A DNA stretch of 64,000 bases. Source: an uncultured Bacilli bacterium (GTDB lineage: Bacteria > Bacillota_I > Bacilli_A > RF39 > UBA660). Location: contig CAKOXO010000001.1 of NCBI GenBank assembly GCA_934130165.1, forward strand, positions 124,001-188,000, in the 5' to 3' direction. This document shows, piece by piece, positions 7,814 to 17,564 of this stretch; position 1 is the stretch's first letter; each line of letters begins with the position of its first letter. Under the pieces are notes generated by a model, which saw only the letters and a program-made list of their open reading frames with translations, was not told where the DNA came from and made no database searches. The translations under genes and the position numbers were made by a program.

Positions 7814-7992
7814 GCAATACGGCTTTTATGTATTTTTAATCTAATATAGTTAAGTGTAATTAGTAAAAAATACGATACATCTAAATAATTTCTAGCGGAT
7901 ATAATTACTATTAATGAAATAATTAAAAATATTATATAAAAATTATCTAAATTTAAGCATTTCAATATCCTCTCCTGCATCTTTTTCTGCAT
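7801..7992 (-). CDS. Small predicted membrane protein, unknown
   Basis: Not recognised. The 63-residue product has a basic start (MQKKMQER), hydrophobic segments at about 17-33 and 38-50, and a basic His/Lys-rich end. AAAGGAG lies 12 bases before the ATG, slightly far, and a terminator overlaps the stop codon. Both suggest it is a true gene. It lies alone between the metG terminator and tatD. Confidence 0.5.
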   Translation of the reverse strand: MQKKMQERILKCLNLDNFYIIFLIISLIVIISARNYLDVSYFLLITLNYIRLKIHKSRIAKYH

Positions 7993-8066
7993 AGATGTTA
8001 GTATCTCCTTTCATATTCTTTTACAAATACTACATACTATAAACTACCATAAAAATATAACACAAA

Positions 8067-8103
8067 AAAATAGGATTGGTTCACTAACTTTTCCTATTTT
8101 TAC
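8067..8103 (-). terminator. Intrinsic terminator of metG
   Basis: A 10-bp stem (AAAAATAGGA/TCCTATTTTT) with an inner GTT/AAC pairing in the loop, followed on the minus strand by seven T. It lies just after the metG stop. Confidence 0.7.
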
Positions 8104-8120
8104 ACATTTTTACAATAATT

Positions 8121-9647
8121 TTATATTTCAGATGGGTCTACTCTCTTAAATAATGGAGTTGGTTGGATTAATTCATATTTATTATTATCAACATAACTAA
8201 AACAATTTTCATTATTATTAATTTGCTTCACAATATTTTCTGATGTTTCTGGTAAATATGGACTTAAGAAAACTGCACTAACTCTTATTGACTCTAATAA
8301 ATTATATATTACAGTTTCTAATCTATCTTTTTCATTTGAATCTTTTGCTAAAACCCAAGGTGTAGTTTCATCTATATATTTGTTACTAGCTCTTAATAAA
8401 TTGAAAATTTCTGTAATTGCAGCATTTATTTCTATATTGTCCATTTTTTCTTCTACTTTGTGATCCAAGCTATTAATTTTTTCTATTAGACTATCATCTA
8501 AGTCATTATTGACATTCTTATTAGTTATGATTCCATCAAAATATTTATTTCCCATTGAAATAGTTCTTTGAACTAAATTTCCTAATACATTTGCCAAATC
8601 ACCATTAATTCTTTCTATCAATAAGTCATAAGTAATATTTCCATCACTTGAATATGGTATTTCATGTAATAAATAATATCTTACTGCATCTACGCCAAAT
8701 TTTTCTACTAGTTCATCTGCATAAATAACATTTCCCTTACTTTTACTCATTTTATCATTATTCATTAATAACCAAGGATGTCCGAAAATCTTTTTAGGTA
8801 ATGGTAAATCCAATGACCATAAAAAACATGGCCAGTAGATAGAATGAAAACGCATAATATCTTTACCTATCAAATGTAAATCTGCAGGCCAATACTTTTT
8901 AAATGTTTCAGATTGATTATCAACATCATATCCTATATTTGTAATATAATTTGTTAAGGCATCTAACCAAACATATACTACGTGTTTAGGATCAAAAGAT
9001 ACAGGGATACCCCAATTAAATGAAGTTCTAGTAACACATAAATCTTGAATACCTGGTTTTATAAAGTTATTTATCATTTCATTTTTTCTAGATTCAGGTT
9101 GAATAAAATCAGGATTATCTTCTATATATTTTTCTAATTTCTTTTGATATTTAGATAGTTTAAAGAAATATGCTTCTTCCTCTGCTTCTTTTACATCTCT
9201 CCCACAATCTGGACATTTTCCATCAACTAGTTGTGATTCGGTCCAAAAAGATTCACAAGGAGTACAATATAATCCCTTATATTCACCTTTATAAATATCT
9301 CCATTTTCATACATTTTATCAAATATGTGTTTTACTACTTCTTCATGTTTCTTATCTGTTGTTCTAACAAAATTATCATAACTAGTATTCATTAAATCCC
9401 ATATTCTTTTTATTTCACTTGAAATATTATCAACATATTCTTGAGGAGTTATTCCTGCTTCTTTTGCCTTTATCTCTATTTTTTCACCATGTTCATCTGT
9501 TCCTGTTTGAAAATAAACATCATATCCTTTTAGTCTTTTATATCTTGCAATAGCATCTGCTAATACAACTTCATATGTATTCCCAATATGAGGTTTTCCT
9601 GATGTATATGCTATAGCTGTACTTATATAGTATTTTTCTTTTTCCAT
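8121..9647 (-). CDS. metG: Methionyl-tRNA synthetase
   Basis: Charges tRNA-Met, including initiator tRNA. It is a class I synthetase with the HIGH-type motif PHIGNTYE near residues 19-26, a four-cysteine zinc knuckle (CTPCESFW to CPDC), and the KMSKS loop (NDKMSKSKGN). At 508 residues it lacks the C-terminal tRNA-binding (Trbp111-like) domain of the longer Bacillus enzyme. AGGAGG is correctly placed before the ATG. Expression is controlled by the T-box leader immediately upstream. Confidence 0.97.
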   Translation of the reverse strand: MEKEKYYISTAIAYTSGKPHIGNTYEVVLADAIARYKRLKGYDVYFQTGTDEHGEKIEIKAKEAGITPQEYVDNISSEIKRIWDLMNTSYDNFVRTTDKKHEEVVKHIFDKMYENGDIYKGEYKGLYCTPCESFWTESQLVDGKCPDCGRDVKEAEEEAYFFKLSKYQKKLEKYIEDNPDFIQPESRKNEMINNFIKPGIQDLCVTRTSFNWGIPVSFDPKHVVYVWLDALTNYITNIGYDVDNQSETFKKYWPADLHLIGKDIMRFHSIYWPCFLWSLDLPLPKKIFGHPWLLMNNDKMSKSKGNVIYADELVEKFGVDAVRYYLLHEIPYSSDGNITYDLLIERINGDLANVLGNLVQRTISMGNKYFDGIITNKNVNNDLDDSLIEKINSLDHKVEEKMDNIEINAAITEIFNLLRASNKYIDETTPWVLAKDSNEKDRLETVIYNLLESIRVSAVFLSPYLPETSENIVKQINNNENCFSYVDNNKYELIQPTPLFKRVDPSEI

Positions 9648-9663
9648 AATTATCCTCCTAAAA

Positions 9664-9890
9664 TTAAAAAAATATTATAAATGTAAGGACGAATTAATAT
9701 TCGCGGTACCACCTTACTTTATAATATTCCATTATACACTTAAATAGTTAACGCCTAATTACGATTATACCTACATATCGATATAATAGTTCAAAAGTCA
9801 TATTTTATAATCATTTATATCTGTTTGCACCATCCACAGATTCTCTTAAATAAATTAATTATAAAACTCTTTCTCACAACCTCTAAATAT
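9664..9890 (-). promoter_or_regulatory. T-box riboswitch upstream of metG
   Basis: The minus strand carries a full T-box leader. The T-box core GGTGGTACCGCG (rc of about 9701-9712) lies in an antiterminator. The competing terminator pairs AAGTAAGG with CCTTAC around a CGAAT/ATTCG stem and ends in seven T near 9665-9671. A stem I with an AGAGAATC-like bulge lies near the 5-prime end. A likely specifier AUG with a following A is at 9799-9801, fitting methionine. Uncharged tRNA-Met would pair with both sites and switch metG on. Confidence 0.93.
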
Positions 9891-9896
9891 GGAAGT

Positions 9897-9925
9897 ATTG
9901 TAACACAGTTTTTTTTATTCTTCAA
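9897..9925 (-). promoter_or_regulatory. Promoter of the metG T-box transcript
   Basis: On the minus strand TTGAAG (9920-9925), 17 bases, TACAAT (9897-9902). The predicted start is near 9890. The -35 box lies within the last codons of spoVT. Confidence 0.7.
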
Positions 9926-10445
9926 TATGTTTTCCTAAAAATTTTGATGCCATATTGGCCATTTTTACTTCTATATCGGTAATACTATCTGAAACTGTAA
10001 ATATTACTACAGTTCCTATAGCATCACCATTCATTATTATAGGAGAAATGGTATATGAACATTTTTCTATTTGACCATCCACAAATTCTACTTCTTTAAC
10101 ACTCTTTTCTATAACTGTTTCTCTATTTGCTAATTTCTCTTCCAAATATTTTGATATATTTTTTTCTTGATATTTACCTTTTAAATTTCCAGAACTAGAT
10201 ATAACCTTATCTCTATCAGTAATTAAAACTTCTTTTAATAAAACTTTATTAATTGTATTTGATAAATCATTAGAAATATCATTTAAATCAGACATAGATG
10301 AATATTTTTTTAAAGCTATCATTTCATCTTCTACAAATATTTCAAGAGATTCACCATCATGTATTCTCAAAGTTCTTCTCATTTCTTTAGGAATAACAAT
10401 TCTTCCTAAATCATCTATTCTTCTTACTACACCAGTTGTTCTCAT
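9915..10445 (-). CDS. spoVT: Stage V sporulation transcription regulator SpoVT
   Basis: SpoVT tunes sigma-G dependent genes in the forespore. The 176-residue product has an AbrB-type swapped-hairpin DNA-binding domain at 1-50 (TTGVVRRIDDLGRIVIPKEM) and a GAF-like domain at about 55-176 (VLITDRDKVISSSG, then ISPIIMNGDAIGTVVI). The length matches Bacillus (178). GTGAGGA lies before the ATG. It lies downstream of mfd as in Bacillus, separated here by an extra unknown gene with its own terminator. Confidence 0.95.
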   Translation of the reverse strand: MRTTGVVRRIDDLGRIVIPKEMRRTLRIHDGESLEIFVEDEMIALKKYSSMSDLNDISNDLSNTINKVLLKEVLITDRDKVISSSGNLKGKYQEKNISKYLEEKLANRETVIEKSVKEVEFVDGQIEKCSYTISPIIMNGDAIGTVVIFTVSDSITDIEVKMANMASKFLGKHIEE

Positions 10446-10586
10446 CTGTATTCCTCACTTTCATCTACAAATATTATTTCTGATTTTTACAAGTTTATAC
10501 CTAATTCAATTAATTATTTATATTATTATTATAATATTTATTCATTAAATTTCTTTTGGTAAATATTTCCAAATAGTTAACAAATA

Positions 10587-10615
10587 AAAAAAGTACTATT
10601 TTCTAGTACTTTTTT
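10587..10615 (-). terminator. Strong intrinsic terminator overlapping the end of an unknown gene
   Basis: AAAAAAGTACTA/TAGTACTTTTTT with a 5-base loop, followed by T-rich sequence on the minus strand. The stem encodes the last codons and the TAG stop of the gene at 10596-11273. It separates the mfd-side genes from spoVT. Confidence 0.85.
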
Positions 10616-11273
10616 CCGAATCGAATATGTGTGAATTAGTCTTTGTAAATAAATATCTTTCACCATGTTCATTAACCATACTAATGAGAGTTCTGTCCTT
10701 TATCATCGTTTTCATCTCTATTTCGCTTAGGAGTTGTTTTTGATATGGTCCACTCATATATTTTAAAAATCCTGTTGTTACTTTTTGCTTGGCAGCTTCA
10801 TCTGCACTTTCACTATATATAGTTTCCACATCTGGTTCTAACCTAGATGAAATATTTTCTTTTAACATTCCTTTAAATTGTTTTTTTAATTCTCTATTAA
10901 TTGGTGTTAAATCTTTATTTTGAATTGTAATTATTTCTGTTTCTCTTTCAGGCTCAAATGATTGAACCTTATCTATCAATCTAGATTGTCTTACCTCTTT
11001 TAAATGATTTAAATCATCCTTCAAATCATTTCTAAACTTTTTTACTAGACTATTTAATTTTTCAGTATTTAAAATTAACTTTTCCTTTTTAGCTAAAGAT
11101 ATCAATTTATTTTTTACTGCATCCATTGAATCTAATGGTGGCTGTTTTATGAGTGAACATATATCCTCATCTATTAAGGCTTTAGTATTATTTTTAATTA
11201 TTTCCTCTACTGCCTTTTTATAAGTTTGTAAATGCTGCCTTTTAAATTCTTCTAGCATCTCACTATCTGTCAT
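10596..11273 (-). CDS. Unknown charged, mostly helical protein between mfd and spoVT
   Basis: Not recognised. The 225-residue soluble protein is rich in Lys and Glu, with predicted long helices and no membrane segment, signal peptide or cysteine cluster. The N-terminal half (LEEFKRQHLQTYKKAVEEII) could be coiled coil. The C-terminal part ends with a more beta-like stretch (RTLISMVNEHGERYLFTK). The ATG at 11273 is chosen because AGGAGG lies just upstream; an earlier in-frame start overlaps that SD. It lies 51 bases after mfd and ends inside a terminator. Confidence 0.7.
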   Translation of the reverse strand: MTDSEMLEEFKRQHLQTYKKAVEEIIKNNTKALIDEDICSLIKQPPLDSMDAVKNKLISLAKKEKLILNTEKLNSLVKKFRNDLKDDLNHLKEVRQSRLIDKVQSFEPERETEIITIQNKDLTPINRELKKQFKGMLKENISSRLEPDVETIYSESADEAAKQKVTTGFLKYMSGPYQKQLLSEIEMKTMIKDRTLISMVNEHGERYLFTKTNSHIFDSEKSTRK

Positions 11274-11324
11274 ACTAAAACCTCCTGTACCCAACTATAT
11301 ACAAGAATAACAATCCTTATTTTT

Positions 11325-14300
11325 TTAGTCAATACCTTTATTGAAATTAGTTAAAATATAATCAAGTAAATCGGTTAAATAATAAATTGGATGTTTATCT
11401 AATTTTATAGTATCCAAAATTATTGAAATAGTACTTTCCTTACTCTTAAATCTAAACATAGTAGATATTCTAAAAGCTTCTATAAATAATTCTTCCATAT
11501 CCAAATATTTAGCTAAATCCTTTGAAAAAATTAATTCTATATAATTTTTTGTTTGATTTACTTTTTTTACATTTATTTGTTTGATTTGATTTTCAAACCA
11601 TTCACTATACATATATATATACATATCATCGTCTATTTTTCCAAAACGATCCTCTATTTCTTCTTTTACTTTAATCAATTTTTTCTTGCTATCTATTTCA
11701 TTAATTTTTTTATGGATTTCTATTTTTAATTTTTCATCTAAAACATATTCATCTTTGATATGTGTAGATATATTTATTACCTGTTTATTAGAATCTTCAA
11801 TCTCATCTTCTTCTAATATTAATTTTCCCTTTCTTCTTTCTACTTCATTATCTAACATTTTCAAATACAATTCTATACCAACGGTATCAATAAATCCCGC
11901 TTGCTCACTTCCTAATATATCACCAGCACCTCTAATAGATAAATCCCTAGTTGCAATAGAAAAACCGCTTCCTAATTCTGTAAATTCTTTTATTACATTC
12001 AATCTCTTTACAGCTGTTTCTGTTAAAACCTTTTGTGGATTATACATCAAATAAGCATAAGCAAACTTATTACTTCTGCCTACTCTACCTCTTATCTGAT
12101 ACAATTGACTAAGTCCAAATCTATCAGCATCTAATATAATTAAAGTATTAACATTTGGAATATCTATTCCAGTCTCTATTATTGTTGTACAAACTAAAAT
12201 ATCAAATTCTTTATTAACAAAGTTAATCATTTTATTTTCTAAAGTGGTTTTATTCATTTGACCATGTGCAAAATCTACTTTTGCATCTGGGGCCAGTTTT
12301 TTGATTTTTTCTACTTTTAATTGAATTTTTTCTACACTATTAAATAGAATAAAAATTTGACCATTTCTGGATAGTTCTTTATATATAGCATCCCTTATTA
12401 ATTGATCATTTTCCTCAACAACATAGGTTTGAATAGGATATCTATCGACTGGAGGAGTTTCTATTAATGATAAACTTCTAATACCTACCATTGACATCTG
12501 TAGAGTTCTAGGTATTGGGGTTGCTGTTAATGTTAAAACATCTATATTTGTTTTATATTCTTTAATTCTTTCTTTGTGTAATACTCCAAATCGTTGTTCT
12601 TCATCTATTACCAATAATCCTAAATTTTTAACTTCTATGTCCCTACTAAGTAATCTATGGGTTCCTATTACTAAATCAATAGTTCCATCAAGTAATCCTG
12701 CTTTTATTCTTTTTGTTTCTTTTTCTGTTGTAAATCTATTTAATAATTCTATGTTAACTGGAAAGTTTTCGAATCTTTTTAGTGCATTTTTATAATGTTG
12801 ATCCGATAATATAGTAGTTGGACATAATAGTAAAACTTGTTTAGAATCAACTATTGCTTTAAAGATGGCTCTAAAAGCTACTTCTGTTTTTCCAAAACCA
12901 ACATCACCACATAAAAGTCTATCCATTGGTTTATCATCTTCCATATCACCTTTTATTTGGTTAACAGCTATTTGCTGATCAGTAGTCAATTTAAAAGGAC
13001 AATCTTTTTCAAATTCTTCCATTAATAAACCATCTTTACTAAAAGCAAAACCTTTTTTACTTTCTCTTTCTGCATATAAATTTAAGAGTTTATCTGCCAT
13101 ATCCTTAACTTTTTGTGTTACTCTAGCTTTTGTTTTTTTCCACTCAATGCTATCCATTTTATTTATTTTAGGAACTACGCCTTCTTTTCCAACGTATTTA
13201 CTCAATAAATCTATTTTTTCTACTGGAATATATAATTTATCTGTGCCCTTATATAATACTTCTATATAATCTTTTGCAATACCATTTGAGGTAAGTACTT
13301 TTATTCCATTATACATTCCTATTCCATGAGCATTATGAACTACATAATCTCCTACCTCAATACTATTAATATCTTTTATTTTTGAAGCATATTTAAATCT
13401 AGTTTTATATTTTTTATTTTCTGTTTTTTCTTTAAATAGTTCATGAGCTGATAAAAATATATAATTATCTATCTCAAAACCTTCAGATAGATTTTGTTCA
13501 ATAATATTAATTTTGTTTTCTCCTATATGCTCTTCATCAGTTTCAATTATTTTACAGTTTAATAATTTTATTACTCTCCTAATCTTATCTTTAGGTAGAC
13601 ATATTATAATAGTTTTATTGTTATTTATTTCTTTTGTTAAATAATCATTTATTAGAGATATATTTTCTTTAAAATTACTAATGGTATGAACATTAAATTT
13701 TTTTATTAATGACTTTTGTATTTTTGATGAAGCATTATTTATACTAAGATAATACATAAATTCTTTTTCTGATAGTTCATCTAAAGAAAACATATACTTT
13801 CCATTAAATTGCTCATCTTTTGTTTCATGATAGGTATTACATTCTTCAAAAATTTGATGATAATTGACCTCTAATTGAGAGTAGTCTTTATATATAACAA
13901 TGTTATCGTCTATATAATTAGAAATATTTACACAATGTTCATATTCTGGTAATAGTTTTTGTTTGTTTTCACTTGCATTACCTAATCTTTTACTAGTAAT
14001 AAATTCACTGAATGTTTTTATTGTGATTTCTTTTACTTTTTCAATTGATTTTTGGCTAGCTGGAGAAAAATATCTAATAGAATCTATTTCATCACCAAAG
14101 AATTCTATTCTAACTGGGTTTTCTTCACCTATTGGAAATACATCAATTATAAAACCACGAATTCCTACTTCTCCTGTTTTTGTTACTATAGTTTCAACTT
14201 TATATCCAACATTAATTAACTTTTCTACTAATTTTTCTGGTTCTATTTCCATACCTACTTTTAAATCAATAAATGATTTTTTATATAAATCTTTTTCTGG

Positions 14301-14639
14301 TAAAAAACGTAAATACCCCATTAGGTTAGTAATAATTATCATATTTTTATTTTTAATTATTTCATTTAATGTTTCTAACCTATTAACCATTAAATCAGGT
14401 GATATTGCAATAGCTTCACTAGTCAAAAAGTCATCCATTGGAAATAGGAACACATTATTTGTATAATTTTGGATAGATGAATATAGTTTATTTGCCTCAT
14501 ACAATGAACTTACTACTAATAAGATATTTTTCTTTTTACTTAATTTTGATAAATAAACACAAAAAAACTCATCGGTAACACCAGAGATACCCATGCCTTT
14601 TTCATAATCTATGTTTAGTATCTTATCAAATACATTCAT
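11325..14639 (-). CDS. mfd: Transcription-repair coupling factor Mfd
   Basis: Mfd removes RNA polymerase stalled at DNA lesions and recruits UvrA. The 1104-residue product has UvrB-like N-terminal domains, a CarD-type polymerase-interaction domain (GDYVVHNAHGIGMY, about 445-460), and a superfamily 2 translocase with Walker A GDVGFGKTE, the DEEQRFG box and TATPIPRT. It also has helicase motifs with HGQM and GRVGRS, and a C-terminal regulatory domain. The length is normal. AGGTGAT lies before the start. The neighbouring fin (anti-sigma) gene of Bacillus is absent. Confidence 0.98.
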   Translation of the reverse strand: MNVFDKILNIDYEKGMGISGVTDEFFCVYLSKLSKKKNILLVVSSLYEANKLYSSIQNYTNNVFLFPMDDFLTSEAIAISPDLMVNRLETLNEIIKNKNMIIITNLMGYLRFLPEKDLYKKSFIDLKVGMEIEPEKLVEKLINVGYKVETIVTKTGEVGIRGFIIDVFPIGEENPVRIEFFGDEIDSIRYFSPASQKSIEKVKEITIKTFSEFITSKRLGNASENKQKLLPEYEHCVNISNYIDDNIVIYKDYSQLEVNYHQIFEECNTYHETKDEQFNGKYMFSLDELSEKEFMYYLSINNASSKIQKSLIKKFNVHTISNFKENISLINDYLTKEINNNKTIIICLPKDKIRRVIKLLNCKIIETDEEHIGENKINIIEQNLSEGFEIDNYIFLSAHELFKEKTENKKYKTRFKYASKIKDINSIEVGDYVVHNAHGIGMYNGIKVLTSNGIAKDYIEVLYKGTDKLYIPVEKIDLLSKYVGKEGVVPKINKMDSIEWKKTKARVTQKVKDMADKLLNLYAERESKKGFAFSKDGLLMEEFEKDCPFKLTTDQQIAVNQIKGDMEDDKPMDRLLCGDVGFGKTEVAFRAIFKAIVDSKQVLLLCPTTILSDQHYKNALKRFENFPVNIELLNRFTTEKETKRIKAGLLDGTIDLVIGTHRLLSRDIEVKNLGLLVIDEEQRFGVLHKERIKEYKTNIDVLTLTATPIPRTLQMSMVGIRSLSLIETPPVDRYPIQTYVVEENDQLIRDAIYKELSRNGQIFILFNSVEKIQLKVEKIKKLAPDAKVDFAHGQMNKTTLENKMINFVNKEFDILVCTTIIETGIDIPNVNTLIILDADRFGLSQLYQIRGRVGRSNKFAYAYLMYNPQKVLTETAVKRLNVIKEFTELGSGFSIATRDLSIRGAGDILGSEQAGFIDTVGIELYLKMLDNEVERRKGKLILEEDEIEDSNKQVINISTHIKDEYVLDEKLKIEIHKKINEIDSKKKLIKVKEEIEDRFGKIDDDMYIYMYSEWFENQIKQINVKKVNQTKNYIELIFSKDLAKYLDMEELFIEAFRISTMFRFKSKESTISIILDTIKLDKHPIYYLTDLLDYILTNFNKGID

Positions 14640-14643
14640 ATAA

Positions 14644-15210
14644 TCACCTATTTTTCCGATTATACATACTCATTAAAGTAGCAAAATCTTTAGTAAAGAA
14701 ATCATTTAGAATGTTTACAAAAGTTTTATTCAAATTATCTAATATTTTTTTATCATCACTATTAATTTTTCCTAAAACATAATCTTTAGTATCTATATCT
14801 TTTCTATTTGATATTCCAACTTTTAATCTTTTATATTTATTAGTATTTAAATGAAATTCAATATTTTTTAAACCATTATGACCTCCACTACTTCCAGATG
14901 GTCTTAATCTAAAATTACCAATATCTAAATCTAAATCATCACTTATAACTAATATATCATCTACATTAATCTTATAAAAATCTACATATTTTCGAACAAC
15001 CTCTCCAGAAAGATTCATATAAGACTGTGGTTTTAAAAATATAACATCTTCATTAAATAGTTTTGCCTTTATAAATAGTCCATTGAATTTAAGTTTAAAT
15101 GAACCTAAATTTTTAGTGGTGATATAGTTATCAATTACAGAAAAACCAACATTATGCCTAGTATTTTCATACTCTTTACCAGGATTTCCTAATCCTACTA
15201 TTAACTTCAT
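14644..15210 (-). CDS. pth: Peptidyl-tRNA hydrolase
   Basis: Recycles peptidyl-tRNA that drops off ribosomes. The 188-residue product begins with the family motif GLGNPGKEYENTRHNVGF, with the catalytic His at residue 19. It has FLKPQSYMNLSG, ISDDLDLD and the SGGHNGLKN motif near 110. Its start overlaps the rsmI stop by four bases (ATGA) and it ends four bases before mfd, so rsmI-pth-mfd are probably one message. The usual neighbour spoVC/pth-mfd order is kept. Confidence 0.97.
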   Translation of the reverse strand: MKLIVGLGNPGKEYENTRHNVGFSVIDNYITTKNLGSFKLKFNGLFIKAKLFNEDVIFLKPQSYMNLSGEVVRKYVDFYKINVDDILVISDDLDLDIGNFRLRPSGSSGGHNGLKNIEFHLNTNKYKRLKVGISNRKDIDTKDYVLGKINSDDKKILDNLNKTFVNILNDFFTKDFATLMSMYNRKNR

Positions 15211-16055
15211 TCTTTTTCACTTCCAGTCTTGTATTCTTTATAAATTATCGACTTTGATACATTTCTTTCTTTGGCAACTTTTTTCATAGCTTCTTTCTCA
15301 TTAAGACCGTCATCTAAATATAATTTTATATGTTCTTCTATACTAACTGAACTAAAATCTATTACCTCATTATTTCCTTCTACAACCAAAACGAGTTCTC
15401 CTTTTAAGTCAGTAATTTGTTCTATTATATCAGATATAGTACCTCTAAATATTTCCTCATATAATTTAGAAATTTCTCTTGATAAGGAAATTCTTCTATT
15501 TCCAAAAACATTCTTAATATTATTTAATGTATTTTTTATTCTATGGGGAGCTTCATAAAAAATAATAGTATATTTCAGATTTTTTAATGATTCTAATTCT
15601 TGGAGTTGCTTACTATTTTTTGAATTCAAAAAACCATAGAATAAAAATGGAGATGGAGTAATTCCTGATGATATTAATGCTGGTACAAAGGCTGTGGCAC
15701 CAGGTAATCCAACTACGTTATAACCATGTTTTATGGCTTCCAAAGCTACTACATATCCAGGATCACTAATAATTGGAGACCCTTGATCAGTTACTAAACC
15801 TATATTTTTACCATTTTCTAGTGCTTCTATAACTTTACCTTTAATATGATCCTCATTATGTTCATGACAACTTATTAGCTTTTTCTTTATTTCATACTTT
15901 CTTAATAAATTTCCAGTTACTCTAGTATCTTCGCATAAAATAAAATCGACTTGTTTTAACAAATTTAAAGATCTTATTGTTATATCCTCTAAATTACCAA
16001 TTGGAGTGGGAATTAAATAAAGACAGGCTTGTCCATCATAGCTTTTTTGACTCAT
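15207..16055 (-). CDS. rsmI: 16S rRNA (cytidine-1402-2-prime-O)-methyltransferase RsmI
   Basis: Methylates the ribose of C1402 in the ribosomal decoding centre. The 282-residue tetrapyrrole-methylase-fold protein shows YLIPTPIGNLEDITIRSL near the start, LCEDTRVTGNLL, VTDQGSPIISDPG and GLPGATAFVPAL. The C terminus has the short helical domain common in this family. It overlaps the upstream methyltransferase gene by four bases and pth by four bases, a tight translationally coupled run. Confidence 0.96.
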   Translation of the reverse strand: MSQKSYDGQACLYLIPTPIGNLEDITIRSLNLLKQVDFILCEDTRVTGNLLRKYEIKKKLISCHEHNEDHIKGKVIEALENGKNIGLVTDQGSPIISDPGYVVALEAIKHGYNVVGLPGATAFVPALISSGITPSPFLFYGFLNSKNSKQLQELESLKNLKYTIIFYEAPHRIKNTLNNIKNVFGNRRISLSREISKLYEEIFRGTISDIIEQITDLKGELVLVVEGNNEVIDFSSVSIEEHIKLYLDDGLNEKEAMKKVAKERNVSKSIIYKEYKTGSEKE

Positions 16056-16777
16056 TTTTCTTCCTCCTTTGTTTCTATTAAAGTAGTATATTCATCTGTT
16101 TTTTCTCCATCCTTATTATATAAAATAAATGGAGGTTCTATCTTTAAACCATCATTACCATTTTTTACACATTCTAATAAGAAAATTGTTGCACTTTTAT
16201 TCAAATTAGTGTGAATAAACTTTAATCTTTTTGGAATTAAATTAAAACTTTTTAATATTTCTAGTGCCTCTATTAATCTTTCTGAATTATATACTATATA
16301 TAATGAACCATTATTATTTAATAGTTTTTTACTCACTTTTGCTATATCATTAATATTTAAAAATTCCTCATGGCGAGCAATCGATTTAGCAAGTTTTGGA
16401 CTAAATTTACCATTTTTAAAATATGGTGGATTGCACACTATAATATCATAATAATTATTTCTATTTAACAGTACAGATTCTTTTATGTCTTCATTATATA
16501 GACTAATTTGATCTTCTAATTTATTATATTTTATTGTTTTTGTAAATAGATCAGATAGTTCTTTTTGGATCTCAATAGCATCTATATTTTGATTTGTTTT
16601 TGTAGATAATACTAATGAGATAGCACCTGTTCCTGCACCTATATCTAATATATTTTTTTTATTAGATTTTAATTCAACAAATTCCGCAAGAAGAATACTG
16701 TCTAAATTATACTTAAAAAAATCATCATCCTGAAAGATTTTTATATTATATCCTAATAAATCATTAAGTTTTTCCAT
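16052..16777 (-). CDS. trmN6: tRNA1(Val) adenine-37 N6-methyltransferase-like protein (YabB/TrmN6)
   Basis: A class I SAM-dependent N6-adenine methyltransferase. The 241-residue product has the SAM loop ILDIGAGTGAISL at about 41-53, an IDAIEIQ acidic motif and the catalytic NPPYF motif near 115. In Bacillus its counterpart yabB sits beside yazA and rsmI, and the order yaaT-yabA-yabB-rsmI is partly kept here. The YabA replication-control gene is not present. The SD is weak; the start follows the ricT stop by one base, so coupling is likely. Confidence 0.85.
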   Translation of the reverse strand: MEKLNDLLGYNIKIFQDDDFFKYNLDSILLAEFVELKSNKKNILDIGAGTGAISLVLSTKTNQNIDAIEIQKELSDLFTKTIKYNKLEDQISLYNEDIKESVLLNRNNYYDIIVCNPPYFKNGKFSPKLAKSIARHEEFLNINDIAKVSKKLLNNNGSLYIVYNSERLIEALEILKSFNLIPKRLKFIHTNLNKSATIFLLECVKNGNDGLKIEPPFILYNKDGEKTDEYTTLIETKEEEK

Positions 16778-16778
16778 A

Positions 16779-17564
16779 TTAATTTAAGACTTTTTCCTCT
16801 ACTATATTGTTTTTATCAATTTGAACCTTATAAGTATTATTAAAAATATTTATAGATATAACCTTACCTTCACCACTCGATGTCTTTACTTTTGAACCTA
16901 TTTTTGGAAATTTTGATTTTAATTCACTATATACCTCATCTTCATAATTTAAACAACATAATAATCTACCACATACACCATTTATTTTTGTTGGATTTAA
17001 AGCTAAAAATTGATTTTTAGCCATATTGATTGATACACTATTAAAATCAGTTAAAAAACTATTACAACATAAAAATAGTCCACAAGGGCCTATACCACCA
17101 ATTAATTTAGCCTTATCCCTTACTCCTATCTGTCTTAATTCTATTCTTGTTTTATATTTTTGAGCTAATTTTTTTGCTAATTCTCTAAAATCTACTCTCT
17201 CATCTGATAAATAATTCAAAAATAATTGAGTTCTATCAAAAGTATAATTAGCATTTATAAAATTCATTTTCAAATTTAGTTTTTTAGCTAAAGATTTTGC
17301 ATATATTAATACTTTTGCAGAATCATTTTGATTATCATTATATTGCTTTATATCTTTCGATGTTGCTAAGCGTTTTACATATTTTAGAGGAAATACTATG
17401 TTTTCTTTTTTTTCTTTAAATACGTTAGTTTTACAGGTCCCCATTTCTAATTTATTTTCTATTTCAACAATAACTTTATCATTTTTTTTAATTGGTAAAT
17501 TATTTGAAGAAAAATAATATTTATTAGTTGAATTAGGAAATGAAATTGCAACTATATCAAACAT
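16779..17564 (-). CDS. ricT: PSP1-domain protein YaaT/RicT
   Basis: RicT is a subunit of the RicA-RicF-RicT complex, which stimulates RNase Y mRNA processing and the sporulation phosphorelay in Bacillus. The 261-residue product has a PSP1 domain ending with cysteine motifs GPCGLFLCCNSF and GVCGRLLCCLNYE (about 175-220), which bind iron-sulphur clusters in the Bacillus complex. AGGTGAGAT precedes the ATG. It lies directly between holB and yabB as in Bacillus. It is one of the sporulation-linked genes in the window. Confidence 0.94.
   Translation of the reverse strand: MFDIVAISFPNSTNKYYFSSNNLPIKKNDKVIVEIENKLEMGTCKTNVFKEKKENIVFPLKYVKRLATSKDIKQYNDNQNDSAKVLIYAKSLAKKLNLKMNFINANYTFDRTQLFLNYLSDERVDFRELAKKLAQKYKTRIELRQIGVRDKAKLIGGIGPCGLFLCCNSFLTDFNSVSINMAKNQFLALNPTKINGVCGRLLCCLNYEDEVYSELKSKFPKIGSKVKTSSGEGKVISINIFNNTYKVQIDKNNIVEEKVLN

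Noticed and set aside
13963..14466. 167-codon plus-strand open frame inside mfd
   Set aside because: Antisense to conserved Mfd domains, Ser/Phe/Ile-rich shadow composition and no ribosome-binding site.
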